Origin: Acidobacteria bacterium 28-9
GTDB taxonomy: Bacteria > Acidobacteriota > Blastocatellia > Pyrinomonadales > Pyrinomonadaceae
Assembly: GCA_002050355.1 (NCBI GenBank)
Contig: MWYY01000033.1
Coordinates: 1-40,285 of the forward strand
Direction of reading: 5' to 3'
Length of the DNA: 40,285 bases
Part shown: positions 7,842 to 16,370 of the stretch, piece after piece
Position numbering within the stretch: position 1 is the first letter of the stretch
Layout: each line of letters starts with the position of its first letter
The notes under the pieces: generated by a model
The model's input: the letters and a program-made list of their open reading frames with translations, nothing else
What the model was told of the DNA's origin: nothing
The model's database searches: none
Position numbers and translations under genes: made by a program

Positions 7842-9458
7842 TTAATTTACTTTCTTTCGTTGAAGCGGCGGCTCGTCGAGCGGTAAGTCGACAATCAGCG
7901 GACGGTGGTCGGAGATGTGGTCTTCGAGCGTTTCGTTGACTTCGGTAAAGGTGCGCCCAAAGTGCGGCGCGAAGCGGTATGAAGCGCCGCCGTCGAACGG
8001 TTTTTTCAAATCGGCGGGCTTGACGAAAATCCAGTCGAGTTTGTATTTGCCGATGAATTTTATCGGGCGCGTTACCTGATAAGTGTTGACGAAGCCTTTG
8101 CCGCCGCGCTCGTTCGAGTTGGCGAGCGTTTTGTTTTTGTCGTTGTGCGATCGATTTTCGTCGCCGCGAAAATCGATCGCGCCGCCGTCGGCGAAACGGA
8201 AATCTTCGAGCGTCGAGAAAAATCTGCGTTCAGAATTCGGCATCAGAAACGGAATGTGGCGCACGGTCGGATCAGACTGCTTGCGCCAAAAAGTCAGAGC
8301 GTCAAGCACGGTGTCTTCAATCAAGCCGAAGCCGAGCGCGTAGCCGATGCCTTTTCTCATCCAGTATTTCGGATTACCGTAGCGCTTGACGAGTTCGCGG
8401 CGAACCGATGTCGGCGTAAAATCCGAGCTTGAAGTGTTCATATCGCCCGCGACCGCGACCGGATGGCGAATATCCTTAATCGCGTCGAGCAATTCTTCGA
8501 GCTGTTTAACGCGATTTGCGGATTTGGTGCGGTTTTCCAGATGCGCCGCCGCGATTGTAACGCGCCCGTTCGGAAATCGCTCGTGGCTGATGTCGGCGAG
8601 TAACACGCCGCGCCCGCCGCGCCGCACTTCGCGCAGAGTTTTTTCGAGAAATATTTTGCCGGCGATTTTTCGCTTTACCTTTTCCAGCATACTCGCGCCG
8701 TCCTTCTCGCTTTTATACCAATCATACGGCTGATTTTTAAACGGCGCGAGCCGCACATTTTCCAGCGGAAAACGACTGAGAATAGCGACTCCGTGCAAAC
8801 CTTTATAACGCGCCGGGTCAACTTTAACGACTTCGGAAAATTCTTTTTCTTCCGCGCTCGCGCCTTCCGACTGCTCGCTGAGATACACGGGACTAAGCTC
8901 GACGAACTGCGCGCCGAAAGCGTGATTCATCTTTAACCGCGCGGCTAAATCGGCGGCGAGGTTGCGATATTCGGTGCGCTTCATTCCAAAATCGACTTCG
9001 TTCAGAACGATTACGTCTGCCGCGCGGAGCGCCGCCGCTTGCTCCAAAACCGTCCGCCGTTTGTCGCTGCCGACGGGAAATTCATTCGCGTCGAGCATCG
9101 CCGCAAACTGTTCTTCGCCGCCGAACACTGCTTCGACGGCGGCGTATTCGATTCCGCGCTCGATATTCCAATGCGCGACGCGCAGAAAGTCGCCGAGTCG
9201 AGCCGACTGCGAAAAGCGAGTCGGCGCGGCGAGCGAGCGAGAATTGTCCACGAACGGAATCCGCAGCAGGCGATTAAGTTTGGCTTCCATCGGCGGCGCA
9301 AGCGTCTCCCGCTCGTAAAGCGTCGTCAATTCCGCGTAAGTAAAAAAATTGGGCGCGGAAGAATATTCCCGCGCGCTCGCCGGCGTATAAAGCAGACACG
9401 CGAACAGCAAAAACGAAAAGAACTTTACCGCGCGATTCTTATAAATCTCGTTTGTCAT
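7842..9458 (-). CDS. Exported endonuclease/exonuclease/phosphatase-family protein
   Basis: About 538 aa from the ATG at 9458 (MTNEIYKNRAVKFF), which begins a clean signal peptide ending near ...YTPASA. An upstream in-frame ATG at 9509 would add 17 residues before the signal and is less likely. The EEP fold (DNase I, exonuclease III and sphingomyelinase relatives) is shown by WNIERG, VLNEVDFGM (metal-binding Glu), HLENRT, AGDMNTSSSDF (D and N of the GDxN motif), DWIFVKP and a C-terminal SDHRPLIVDL (catalytic His). Metal-dependent phosphoester hydrolysis outside the cytoplasm is expected; the substrate (nucleic acid, lipid or phosphosugar) cannot be read from sequence. A long insertion between GDMNTSS and DWIF (about 170 residues) is unusual for small EEP enzymes. 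Convergent with secA. Confidence 0.85.
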   Translation of the reverse strand: MTNEIYKNRAVKFFSFLLFACLLYTPASAREYSSAPNFFTYAELTTLYERETLAPPMEAKLNRLLRIPFVDNSRSLAAPTRFSQSARLGDFLRVAHWNIERGIEYAAVEAVFGGEEQFAAMLDANEFPVGSDKRRTVLEQAAALRAADVIVLNEVDFGMKRTEYRNLAADLAARLKMNHAFGAQFVELSPVYLSEQSEGASAEEKEFSEVVKVDPARYKGLHGVAILSRFPLENVRLAPFKNQPYDWYKSEKDGASMLEKVKRKIAGKIFLEKTLREVRRGGRGVLLADISHERFPNGRVTIAAAHLENRTKSANRVKQLEELLDAIKDIRHPVAVAGDMNTSSSDFTPTSVRRELVKRYGNPKYWMRKGIGYALGFGLIEDTVLDALTFWRKQSDPTVRHIPFLMPNSERRFFSTLEDFRFADGGAIDFRGDENRSHNDKNKTLANSNERGGKGFVNTYQVTRPIKFIGKYKLDWIFVKPADLKKPFDGGASYRFAPHFGRTFTEVNETLEDHISDHRPLIVDLPLDEPPLQRKKVN

Positions 9459-9571
9459 AGATACTAAGGTAAATTTCTTTACTGTTTGTTTTGACGCTAA
9501 ACTCGACATTCAAAAAATTAGAACAATAAACGGGCGCAACGGCAAGAAACGGGCGAATGAGAAAAAAATTG

Positions 9572-9596
9572 AAAGCCGTTTAATTTCGGCTTTTTT
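9572..9596 (-). terminator. Possible terminator hairpin, readable on both strands
   Basis: AAAGCCG and CGGCTTT pair around TTTAATTT with T-rich flanks on either strand. No plus-strand gene ends before it. On the minus strand it lies downstream of the reductase gene at 10587, from which the IS at 9669-10418 now separates it. Confidence 0.4.
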
Positions 9597-9660
9597 CTCG
9601 TTCGCAAAATCGTTTTAAAATAACATTTGCCCGTCAACTTCGCCTAAATAAAGTTGTGAA

Positions 9661-9668
9661 AATTTATA
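9661..9668. repeat. Left target-site duplication of the IS, AATTTATA
   Basis: AATTTATA immediately precedes the left inverted end of the IS and is repeated exactly at 10419-10426 after the right end. Eight bases is the usual target duplication of IS1595-family elements. Confidence 0.9.
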
Positions 9669-10418
9669 GGGTCTAGAGTAGCAAACCAATAAATTGGTAA
9701 TGGTAAGCTACTGAAATGAAACAACAAAACGGTATTATCGGTTTGCTAAAATTAGCGAGCGAAAAACAAGGCAAATCATCAAGTATTTCGCCCTTGATTT
9801 GACGGCTCAGAAAACAGCTCTTTTGACTAATCTGACGCGCAAGTCGGTTAATCAAATTTATTTGAAAATTAGAAATCGAGTCGCCGAAGAATGTGAACGC
9901 GCTTCGCCTTTCGCCGCCTGCCAAATCGAGATTGACGAATCCTACTTCGGAGCAAGACGAGTCAGAGGCAAGCGCGGGCGCGGAGCGAGCGGCAAAACTA
10001 TTGTCTTTAGGATTTATAAAAGAAACGGTTCTGTTTATACCGAGATTGTTCCCGATGTGCAGCAGAAAACCTTGCAAAACATTATTCGCGGCAAGGTTTC
10101 GCTTGATTCGGTGATTCATTCGGACGGCTGGCGCGGCTACAATGGATTGGTCGATGTCGGGTATTCCAAACACTTGAGAGTCAACCACTCGCTTGATGTT
10201 TTTGCCATCGGTGATATTCATATTAACGGAATAGAAAGTTTCTGGTCGTATGCCAAAAGGAGATTGCAAAAGTTCAATGGTGTGCCGCCAAAAACTTTTT
10301 ATCTGCATTTGAAAGAATGTGAATATCGGTTTAATCATCGCAATGAAAACTTGCAGCTTTTGCTGTTAAAATTACTGGAGCGTTTTCCGCTCTAATCTAC
10401 TTTTGCTACTCTAGACCC
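9669..10418 (+). mobile_element. Complete IS1595-family insertion sequence, 750 bp
   Basis: The ends GGGTCTAGAGTAGCAAA (9669-9685) and its exact reverse complement (10402-10418) form 17-bp perfect terminal inverted repeats. They are flanked by the 8-bp direct repeat AATTTATA. Inside is one DDE transposase, read in two frames. The short length and the transposase motifs fit the compact (IS1016-like) branch of the IS1595 family; the branch is inference. Perfect ends and target repeats indicate a recent insertion, in the spacer downstream of the reductase gene at 10587. Confidence 0.93.
9716..10395 (+). pseudogene. IS1595-family transposase, split by a one-base frame change
   Basis: An ATG at 9716 opens a 28-codon frame (MKQQNGIIGLLKLASEK...) ending in TGA at 9800. 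The body of the transposase continues in the -1 frame: RQIIKYFALDLTAQKTALL, then IDESYFGARRVRGKRGRG (first catalytic acid), HSDGWRGYNGL (second) and HINGIESFWSYAKRRLQKF (Glu), as in ISXO2/IS1595 DDE transposases. The frames meet in the A5 run of GAAAAACAAGG at 9762-9766. A -1 slip there would restore a continuous chain. Either a base was lost from the A run or the element uses slippage; family members are usually one frame, so a mutation is more likely. Without a frameshift, the body could only start at TTG 9799, whose last two bases belong to the TGA. Confidence 0.85.
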
Positions 10419-10426
10419 AATTTATA
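10419..10426. repeat. Right target-site duplication of the IS, AATTTATA
   Basis: Exact copy of 9661-9668, directly after the right inverted end. Confidence 0.9.
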
Positions 10427-10586
10427 TTGGAAACTCGATTCGCCCGTTCTGCAAACGCCGTCGAATTTTTGAAGAAAGCGGTATTAATAAATAGTTTTAC
10501 GGAAAATGGAAAGTGAAAAATGAAAAATGTATTTTCTTTTAACTTTCGGCGCCGCTGAAAATCATCGCTCTTCCGTATCGTTCGTT

Positions 10587-11624
10587 TTACATTTTCGCCG
10601 CGCCTTCGATTTCCAAAATCAAATCCGCTCCGTAAGCCTTTGCCGGAGTTTGAAAGCCGGTTTTGAAATTGCCGCCCAAGATTTTTTCGCAAATCAGAAG
10701 CGCGGTTTGAACGGTCGTTTCATACCCTTCGGGACATTCGAGGCGCGCTTCGGCTCGGTTTCCGCCTGCGTCTGAGGCTTCGCCCCACAAATACGTTTTG
10801 CTGCGCGCGCGTTCTTCGGCGTCGGGTCCGCCTGCGGGAATTTGTTTTTGCAGATAGTTTTGCGCGAGCTTTGTTTCGAGCAGCCAGCCGATGTAGCGGC
10901 TCATTTTCATCATTCGCAAGTTTGATTCGGGAACAACCGTGTAGACTTGGATATTCAGAATTCCGGTCGAATAAAACGCGGTCGAAACGTCGCCCCACGG
11001 AATTGTAACGCCCGTTTTTTTGACCGCGCCGAAATCAATCTCGCGCGTTTTCCACGCCGCCGGAACATTAACTATTTTACCGTCTTTGCGAATCGCGCCG
11101 CCTTTGCCCGCGTTTAGCGTCATCGTCGCCTGCGTGCCGTGCGAGATTTTTCCCATTCCGTAAAAGGCGAGCGTCAAATCTGTCGCGGTCGGCAATTTAT
11201 TTTTCAGATGCAGCGCCAGACAATCGGACGGCACAACGTCGAAACCGACGCCGGGCATAATCATTATATTTGCTTCTTTCGCTTGTTTGTCGCGCCGCGC
11301 CATCGCTTCAAACACCGCGATTTCGCCCGTGATGTCGAGGTAATGTTTGCCCAATCGCAAACACGCTTCGACCATTTTTTCGGACGTTAAAGAAAACGGT
11401 CCGGCGCAGTGCAACACGAAATCAACTTCTTTGAGCGTGTATTCGAGCGATTTTTTGTCTTCGAGCGAAAACGTGCGGCAAGTCAAGCCTAATTCTTTCG
11501 CCAAAGGTTCGACTTTGTTTTGACTGCGCCCGGACAAAATCGGTCGAAATCCGCGCCGTGCGGCTTCGCGCGCAACGAGTTCGCCCGTGTAGCCGTTTGC
11601 GCCGTAGATTAGAAAATTTTTCAT
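10587..11624 (-). CDS. Saccharopine dehydrogenase-like NAD(P)-dependent reductase
   Basis: 345 aa. The N-terminal Rossmann fold starts at once with FLIYGANGYTGELVA (GxxGxxG class dinucleotide-binding loop), followed by ILSGRSQNKVEPLAKELG and the conserved VDFVLHCAGPFS, as in the saccharopine-dehydrogenase/trans-acting enoyl reductase superfamily. GVGFDVVPSDCLALHLK and the region after it also match that group. The true substrate is unknown; members include saccharopine reductases, lipid enoyl reductases and uncharacterised oxidoreductases. There is no lysine-pathway neighbour. No signal peptide, so cytosolic. It stands alone; the IS at 9669-10418 has inserted downstream. Confidence 0.8.
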   Translation of the reverse strand: MKNFLIYGANGYTGELVAREAARRGFRPILSGRSQNKVEPLAKELGLTCRTFSLEDKKSLEYTLKEVDFVLHCAGPFSLTSEKMVEACLRLGKHYLDITGEIAVFEAMARRDKQAKEANIMIMPGVGFDVVPSDCLALHLKNKLPTATDLTLAFYGMGKISHGTQATMTLNAGKGGAIRKDGKIVNVPAAWKTREIDFGAVKKTGVTIPWGDVSTAFYSTGILNIQVYTVVPESNLRMMKMSRYIGWLLETKLAQNYLQKQIPAGGPDAEERARSKTYLWGEASDAGGNRAEARLECPEGYETTVQTALLICEKILGGNFKTGFQTPAKAYGADLILEIEGAAKM

Positions 11625-11650
11625 AAAATTTTAGCCGCGAATAAGAAATA

Positions 11651-11766
11651 TTTAACCGCAGATGAAAGCAGATAAACGCAAGTATTAGTAAAGCAGCTTT
11701 AGGCGCAGGCGAAAAACTAAAAAATATTTCTTGTCTGTGTCCATCTGCGATTATCTGCGGTTAGAT
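11651..11766. repeat. Palindromic intergenic element, second copy of the family at 352-487
   Basis: TAACCGCAGAT (11653-11663) and ATCTGCGGTTA (11753-11763) are inverted ends identical to the outer part of the arms at 352-487. The next bases (GAAAGCAGATAAACGC) contain the same words with small changes, and the centre is unrelated. It fills the gap between the reductase gene and aat. Confidence 0.7.
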
Positions 11767-11797
11767 TTCGCCCGCGAGTTTTTCTGTACGCCAAATT

Positions 11798-12490
11798 CTA
11801 AAACAACTTCAGATTACGCGACTGCGTTTCCGCTAATTTATCGAGAAATTCTTCGCGCGCGATTTCTCGTGCGCCGAGAGTTTCAAAATGCGGCGTGATG
11901 ACTTGCGTGTCGAGCCACGTCGCGCCCCGCGATTCGAGATGTTCTATTAAAAATAAAAGCGCGAGTTTCGAGGCGTTCGATGCTGTGTGGAACATACTTT
12001 CTCCGCAGAAAACACCGCCCGCATCAACGCCGTAAAGCCCGCCGACCAGTTCGCCTGATTTATTCCAAACCTCGACGCTGTGCGCATCGCCCGCCTGGTG
12101 AAAATCGCAATATGCTCGGATAAAATCCGGCGTTATCCAGGTTCCGGTTTCGTGTTCGCGTTTCATTCGCGCGCAGTTCTCGATGATGCGCCGGAAATCT
12201 TTGTCAATCGTAAATGTAAAATCGTTTTTCTTCTGCTCTTTTCGCAGAGTGCGCGGAGTGTGAAGTTCATCAAATTTAAGCACGGCGCGTCGTTCGGGAC
12301 AAAACCAGGGAAGCGGCAAGCCTTCAATGTGCCACGGGAATATTCCGTTTCGGTAAGCGTTTCGCAGATTTCCGACCGACAAATCACCTCCGAAACCGAT
12401 AATATCTCGCGCATTGTAGTAATAATCGCCGAACAAAATCCATTCGGTAAATTCATGTTTACGCGGGTTCGGAAAAATTATCGAAGACAT
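11798..12490 (-). CDS. aat: Leucyl/phenylalanyl-tRNA--protein transferase
   Basis: 230 aa, the normal length. Aat adds Leu or Phe from aminoacyl-tRNA to proteins with N-terminal Arg or Lys, marking them for ClpS/ClpAP (N-degron pathway). Family features are visible: FPNP near the N-terminus, DIIGFGGDLSVGNLRNAYRNGIFPW, PLPWFCPERRAVL, the central HSVEVWNKSGELVGGLYGV, and FCGESMFHTASNASKLAL. The C-terminal LDTQVITPHFETLGAREI is also typical. It is divergent from the exported-protein gene at 12630 and is not visibly in an operon. Confidence 0.95.
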   Translation of the reverse strand: MSSIIFPNPRKHEFTEWILFGDYYYNARDIIGFGGDLSVGNLRNAYRNGIFPWHIEGLPLPWFCPERRAVLKFDELHTPRTLRKEQKKNDFTFTIDKDFRRIIENCARMKREHETGTWITPDFIRAYCDFHQAGDAHSVEVWNKSGELVGGLYGVDAGGVFCGESMFHTASNASKLALLFLIEHLESRGATWLDTQVITPHFETLGAREIAREEFLDKLAETQSRNLKLF

Positions 12491-12543
12491 ACGGCGAAGG
12501 ATTCAACTTTTTAATAATTTATTATGATTTTCTGCCGATGACT

Positions 12544-12549
12544 TATAAT
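12544..12549 (+). promoter_or_regulatory. Possible -10 box (TATAAT) of the 12630 gene
   Basis: A perfect TATAAT lies 80 bp before the ATG at 12630 in an AT-rich divergent spacer. No good -35 hexamer is at 16-18 bp, so the assignment is weak. Confidence 0.3.
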
Positions 12550-12629
12550 ATCAGCCAACCGAACACCGATTATAAATCATCTTTACAATTGAAACATTTT
12601 CTCCGAATAAATTCATAAGAGGTTTCCGA

Positions 12630-13718
12630 ATGAAAAAGAAATTTTTTGCACTGATGATTGTTTGGACGTTTGCATTAAATGCCGTCGGCACAACTTTTGC
12701 CGCAGCGAAAATAAGCGAAACGTCGAAACAAGGTAATCAACTTACTGCACAGCTTCCGGCATCGGACATGGTGTTGACCTTGAATGTTCAACGTCTTTTC
12801 AGCGACGCGCTGCCGCAAATTTTGTCGGGCAATCAACCGATGCTCGCCGAAATTATCGGCAAGATTGACGAGGTAAAAGCTAAAACCGGTATTGATTTAA
12901 GACAATTTGAGCAAATCGCCGTCGGCGTTTCGAGCAAAAAAAATGCGGCGGGAAAAATGGATTTTGCGCCAGTTCTTCTCGCGCGCGGTAATTTTAATAC
13001 CAGCGCTTTACTGGCGATTGCTAAAACTGCTGCTAAAGGAAAATATCGTGAAGAGAAAATCGGCAACCGAGCCGTTTATGTTTTCACACCAAAAAATGAA
13101 GTCAAACCAAATCAAACGCAAAGTAATAAATCTTCCGTGCTTTTGCCTGGTCTCGGTATAGTAGTGGGTTTTGATATGATGAAAATGCTCACGGATGAAC
13201 TTACCGTCTCGGTTTTAGATAATAATACTTTAGCAATCGGCTCGCTGGCGCGCGTGCGCGAAACTTTCGGCACAGCGCCGCGCGTCGGCAGCGACCTTTT
13301 GAATTTGGTCAATCGGAGACCGAACTCGATAGTTAATATCGGCGCGAGATTTCCAAACGGAATGTCCGATTTTGTAAACTTAGGGAACGACGAAATCGGA
13401 AAAAACGTTGCCGCCATACGGTATTTGTCCGGCGCGTTGGATGCCGCTGACGGAAACGCAATCTTTTCGCTGTCGGCAAAGACTTTGCAGCCCGAACAGG
13501 CAAAGAGTATGCAGGAACAACTCGATGGTTTGCAGATGCTCGGAAAATCATTTCTCGGCAGCTCGAAAATGGCAAACAAAGAAATCTACGCACGGATGAT
13601 TGAAAACGTAAAAATCGCGCGCGCAGGCAATGAAATAACGCTCGATTTGCAAGTCGCGCAAAGTGATATAAGCGTCCTTCTCGCCAAAAATAAAGCACAG
13701 TTATCTTCTTCCAAATAA
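12630..13718 (+). CDS. Exported protein of unknown function
   Basis: 362 aa. A signal peptide is clear: MKKKFF, a hydrophobic core, and cleavage likely near TTFAAA at about residue 25. The mature part begins QLTAQLPASDMVLTLNVQRLFSDALPQIL and continues as an alternating beta/helical protein of about 330 residues. This wording (a statement of potential, then Asn-Val-Gln-Arg-Leu-Phe, later IDLRQFEQIAVGV) resembles DUF3352-like exported proteins; I cannot confirm the family. No catalytic motif was recognised. ATG is preceded by AGAGG at a normal distance. Monocistronic, with its own strong terminator at 13751. Confidence 0.7.
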   Translation: MKKKFFALMIVWTFALNAVGTTFAAAKISETSKQGNQLTAQLPASDMVLTLNVQRLFSDALPQILSGNQPMLAEIIGKIDEVKAKTGIDLRQFEQIAVGVSSKKNAAGKMDFAPVLLARGNFNTSALLAIAKTAAKGKYREEKIGNRAVYVFTPKNEVKPNQTQSNKSSVLLPGLGIVVGFDMMKMLTDELTVSVLDNNTLAIGSLARVRETFGTAPRVGSDLLNLVNRRPNSIVNIGARFPNGMSDFVNLGNDEIGKNVAAIRYLSGALDAADGNAIFSLSAKTLQPEQAKSMQEQLDGLQMLGKSFLGSSKMANKEIYARMIENVKIARAGNEITLDLQVAQSDISVLLAKNKAQLSSSK

Positions 13719-13750
13719 ATTTTTGTTTCGTCTCTCCTCCGAAACACTTC

Positions 13751-13786
13751 GGCTGACTTGAGAAATTCTCAGTCAGCCTTTTTTTT
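13751..13786 (+). terminator. Rho-independent terminator of the 12630 gene
   Basis: GGCTGACT pairs exactly with AGTCAGCC, the stem is extended inward by TGAGAA/TTCTC, and eight T follow. It lies 33 bp after the stop. Confidence 0.9.
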
Positions 13787-13843
13787 CCAGACAAAAATCA
13801 CGTATCTTAAAATGCACAAAACTTTTTCGCCTGTACAAATCAA

Positions 13844-15550
13844 ATGAAAAGAAAATTAAATCACACAAAAGCTGCGATATTATTGGTTTTTGCCGTTTTT
13901 TGCTTCGGCTTGAATTTCGGCATCTCCGTAAATGCGCAGGAAACTCAGCGTCAGAGAATTACCGAAAAACCAACGACTCCGACGCCGCAAACTTCGCCGA
14001 CGCCCAAACAAACGCCGACTCCAAACCCGATTGTTTCGCCGACGCCGACAGCAACGTTCGTTCCGGTTCAGACCGTTTCGGATTTGCAGGCGCGTATTCG
14101 TGCAAGTTTGTCACGCTCTGAAATTCGTCGCGGGCGAGTCGGTGTCAAAGTCGTGTCATTGGATACGGGTAAAACGGTTTTTGAAGAAAATGCGGAAAAA
14201 TATTTTATGCCCGCATCGAATATGAAAAGTTTTACGATTGCCGCCGCGCTCGAAAAACTTTCGCCCGATTTTCGGTTCGTAACGAGCGTTTACGCCCCGG
14301 CAATGCCGGACGCGAGCGGCATGATTCGCGGCGATTTATCCGTTTATGGGCGCGGCGACGTTTCATTTTCGGCTGCGTTTAACGACGGCGATTATTACAA
14401 AGGTCTGGACGCGCTTGCCGCGAAAATTCAGCAAGCGGGCGTCAAGCGAATCGAAGGAAATTTAATCGGCGACGAAAGCTATTTTTCCGGCGACGCGATT
14501 CCTTCGGGCTGGGAATGGGACGATTTGCAATGGTATTACGGCGCGGAAGTTTCGGCGCTGCTTGTCAATGACAATGCGGTTGATTTGAGTGTTAAACCAA
14601 ATTCGGTGACTGGCGCGCCGTGCGCCGTTCAGGTTTTGCCTGTAAATTTGGTTGTGCGCATTGTAAATCGCTGCACGACAACCGCTTCAGGCGTCAAACG
14701 AGATTTGCAAGTTGTTAAGAAACTCGACCAGAACGTTCTCGAAATCAGCGGCACGATGCCGTCAAATGATAAAGAATTTAGGGGCTACATTGCCGTTTCA
14801 CGTCCGGCTGAGCTTTTTCTCTCGCTTCTTCGCCAATTTTTGATTCAAAAGGGCATCGTGATTACCGGACAAAACCGCGTGATTAACGCGAAAGATAAAG
14901 TTTCTTCGTCCGTCGCGTCTCCTGCTGCACCGTTTGAAATTACAAAACTCGAATCGCCGCCGTTCAGTTTGATTGCAGCGAAAACTATGAAGCCGAGCCA
15001 GAATCTCTACACGGAAACGATTTTGCGCGCACTCGGCGAACAAATGAAAACCGTTTCGATGCAAAGCCCGGCAAGTTTGCCGTCGGAAAATCCATTTACA
15101 AATTCGAAAGCCGACAGCAGCGAGCGCGGTTTGTTTGCCGTGCGCACATTTTTGCGCGAAATCGGCGTTGCGCCCGACGGCGTGCTGCAATACGACGGTT
15201 CGGGACTTTCGCGGCATAATTTGATTACGCCGAGTTCTACCGTGCAGCTTTATACTTATATGGCGCTAAGCAGCCGTTACGCCAGTGTTTGGCACGCCGC
15301 ACAGCCGGTTGGCGGCGTTGACGGAACGTTGAAAAATCGTTTTACGGGAACTTCAGCCGCTAATAATGTGCGCGGGAAAACCGGCACGATTGACCAGGTT
15401 TCCGCGCTTTCAGGTTACGTTACAACGACTTCAGGCGAGCGTTTCGTCTTTTCAACCGTCGTCAACGACATTGCTGACGGAAAACTTCGCCAAGCCGTAA
15501 TTGACGAAATCGTCGTTGCGCTGGCAAATTTCAACGGCAGAACGAATTAG
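13844..15550 (+). CDS. dacB: PBP4-type D-alanyl-D-alanine carboxypeptidase/endopeptidase
   Basis: 568 aa, family S13. It trims or opens peptide cross-links of peptidoglycan in the periplasm. A signal peptide (ending near SVNAQE) is followed by a Thr/Pro-rich linker (about residues 40-75). The three penicillin-binding motifs are all present: SNMK at S125-K128, SQN at 385-387 and KTG at 512-514. The long stretch between the first two motifs is the extra domain typical of PBP4/DacB. Longer than E. coli DacB mainly because of the linker. The nuclease gene downstream begins 124 bp after the stop on the same strand; mpl, another murein gene, lies convergent beyond it. Confidence 0.92.
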   Translation: MKRKLNHTKAAILLVFAVFCFGLNFGISVNAQETQRQRITEKPTTPTPQTSPTPKQTPTPNPIVSPTPTATFVPVQTVSDLQARIRASLSRSEIRRGRVGVKVVSLDTGKTVFEENAEKYFMPASNMKSFTIAAALEKLSPDFRFVTSVYAPAMPDASGMIRGDLSVYGRGDVSFSAAFNDGDYYKGLDALAAKIQQAGVKRIEGNLIGDESYFSGDAIPSGWEWDDLQWYYGAEVSALLVNDNAVDLSVKPNSVTGAPCAVQVLPVNLVVRIVNRCTTTASGVKRDLQVVKKLDQNVLEISGTMPSNDKEFRGYIAVSRPAELFLSLLRQFLIQKGIVITGQNRVINAKDKVSSSVASPAAPFEITKLESPPFSLIAAKTMKPSQNLYTETILRALGEQMKTVSMQSPASLPSENPFTNSKADSSERGLFAVRTFLREIGVAPDGVLQYDGSGLSRHNLITPSSTVQLYTYMALSSRYASVWHAAQPVGGVDGTLKNRFTGTSAANNVRGKTGTIDQVSALSGYVTTTSGERFVFSTVVNDIADGKLRQAVIDEIVVALANFNGRTN

Positions 15551-15674
15551 AACAAAGCAGAGAAGGTATAAATTAAAGGAAACAATTTCTTCCGAAGCGA
15601 CTCAAAAAAACTTTCATTTTTTTTCAAAAGTGCTATTATTGAGCATCTTTTTGAAATATTACGGGGTGAAAGAT

Positions 15675-16367
15675 ATGAAGCGACACTTTATTTTGACTGC
15701 GTTTTTGCTTTTGCTTGGAACAAATACTGCTTTTGCTCAAAACTCGAACAGAAGTCTCGAACAAGTCCGAAGAGAAACGTATGAAAGAAACAGAATAGTG
15801 AACGATCCGGCAAACAATCCGTTTAACCGGGGCGTATCTCCAACCGGAAGATTTGTCGGTTATGGCAGACCTTCCGGCGCGGAAACCAGAAAATATATTC
15901 TAGCGGCGCAAGCGCAAACCGAAGTAAAGGTTTTGTCTGCTGGCGACGCCGATATGCTGCTGGTTGACGATGGGTCAAACAAAACGATTGTTCGCATCCT
16001 CGGTATAGACGCGCCTGAAGAAGGACAGCCTAATTATGAAGAAGCAAAAAATAAATTAAGCGATTTACTGCTTGGAAAAAAAGTTCTTTTAAAATACTCG
16101 CTGCACAATTTGAAAGACGCTGAAGGACATTTTTTAGCCAGAGTTTTTGTCAACGGAAAAGACGTAGGCTTGAATATGCTGGAAAATGGTTTTGCCTGGC
16201 GTAGCCAAAAAGACAAATATTTTTTGGAGAGAAAAGACGATGATGAAAATGTCAAAGCCGAAGCCAAAGCGCGAGCGTCAAAAATAGGAATCTGGCAGGA
16301 CGCAAAGCCGCAAAAACCCTGGGAATATAAGGAAAAATTGAAAAAAGAAAAAACCTCTAAAAATTAA
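15675..16367 (+). CDS. Exported thermonuclease-like (SNase-fold) protein with an altered active site
   Basis: 231 aa from the ATG at 15675, preceded by GGGGTGA; an in-frame upstream extension exists but overlaps dacB and lacks a signal. Signal peptide MKRHFILTAFLLLLGTNTAFA, then a low-complexity region, then the SNase fold from about residue 83. VRILGIDAPEE keeps the equivalents of staphylococcal nuclease R35 (R107), D40 (D112) and E43 (E115), and D91 fits D21. A gap-free match of DAEGHFLARVFVNGK to the family's DKYGRGLAYIYADGK puts His152 where the catalytic Arg87 should be. The protein may be a weak nuclease or a binding protein. Its C-terminus is Lys-rich. Confidence 0.85.
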   Translation: MKRHFILTAFLLLLGTNTAFAQNSNRSLEQVRRETYERNRIVNDPANNPFNRGVSPTGRFVGYGRPSGAETRKYILAAQAQTEVKVLSAGDADMLLVDDGSNKTIVRILGIDAPEEGQPNYEEAKNKLSDLLLGKKVLLKYSLHNLKDAEGHFLARVFVNGKDVGLNMLENGFAWRSQKDKYFLERKDDDENVKAEAKARASKIGIWQDAKPQKPWEYKEKLKKEKTSKN

Positions 16368-16370
16368 AGA

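Noticed and set aside
9673..10338. 221-codon minus-strand frame inside the IS
   Set aside because: Antisense to the IS1595 transposase, whose catalytic motifs are on the plus strand.
15501..15674. N-terminal extension of the thermonuclease-like gene
   Set aside because: It overlaps the end of dacB, and would bury the signal peptide that starts at 15675 behind a good ribosome site.
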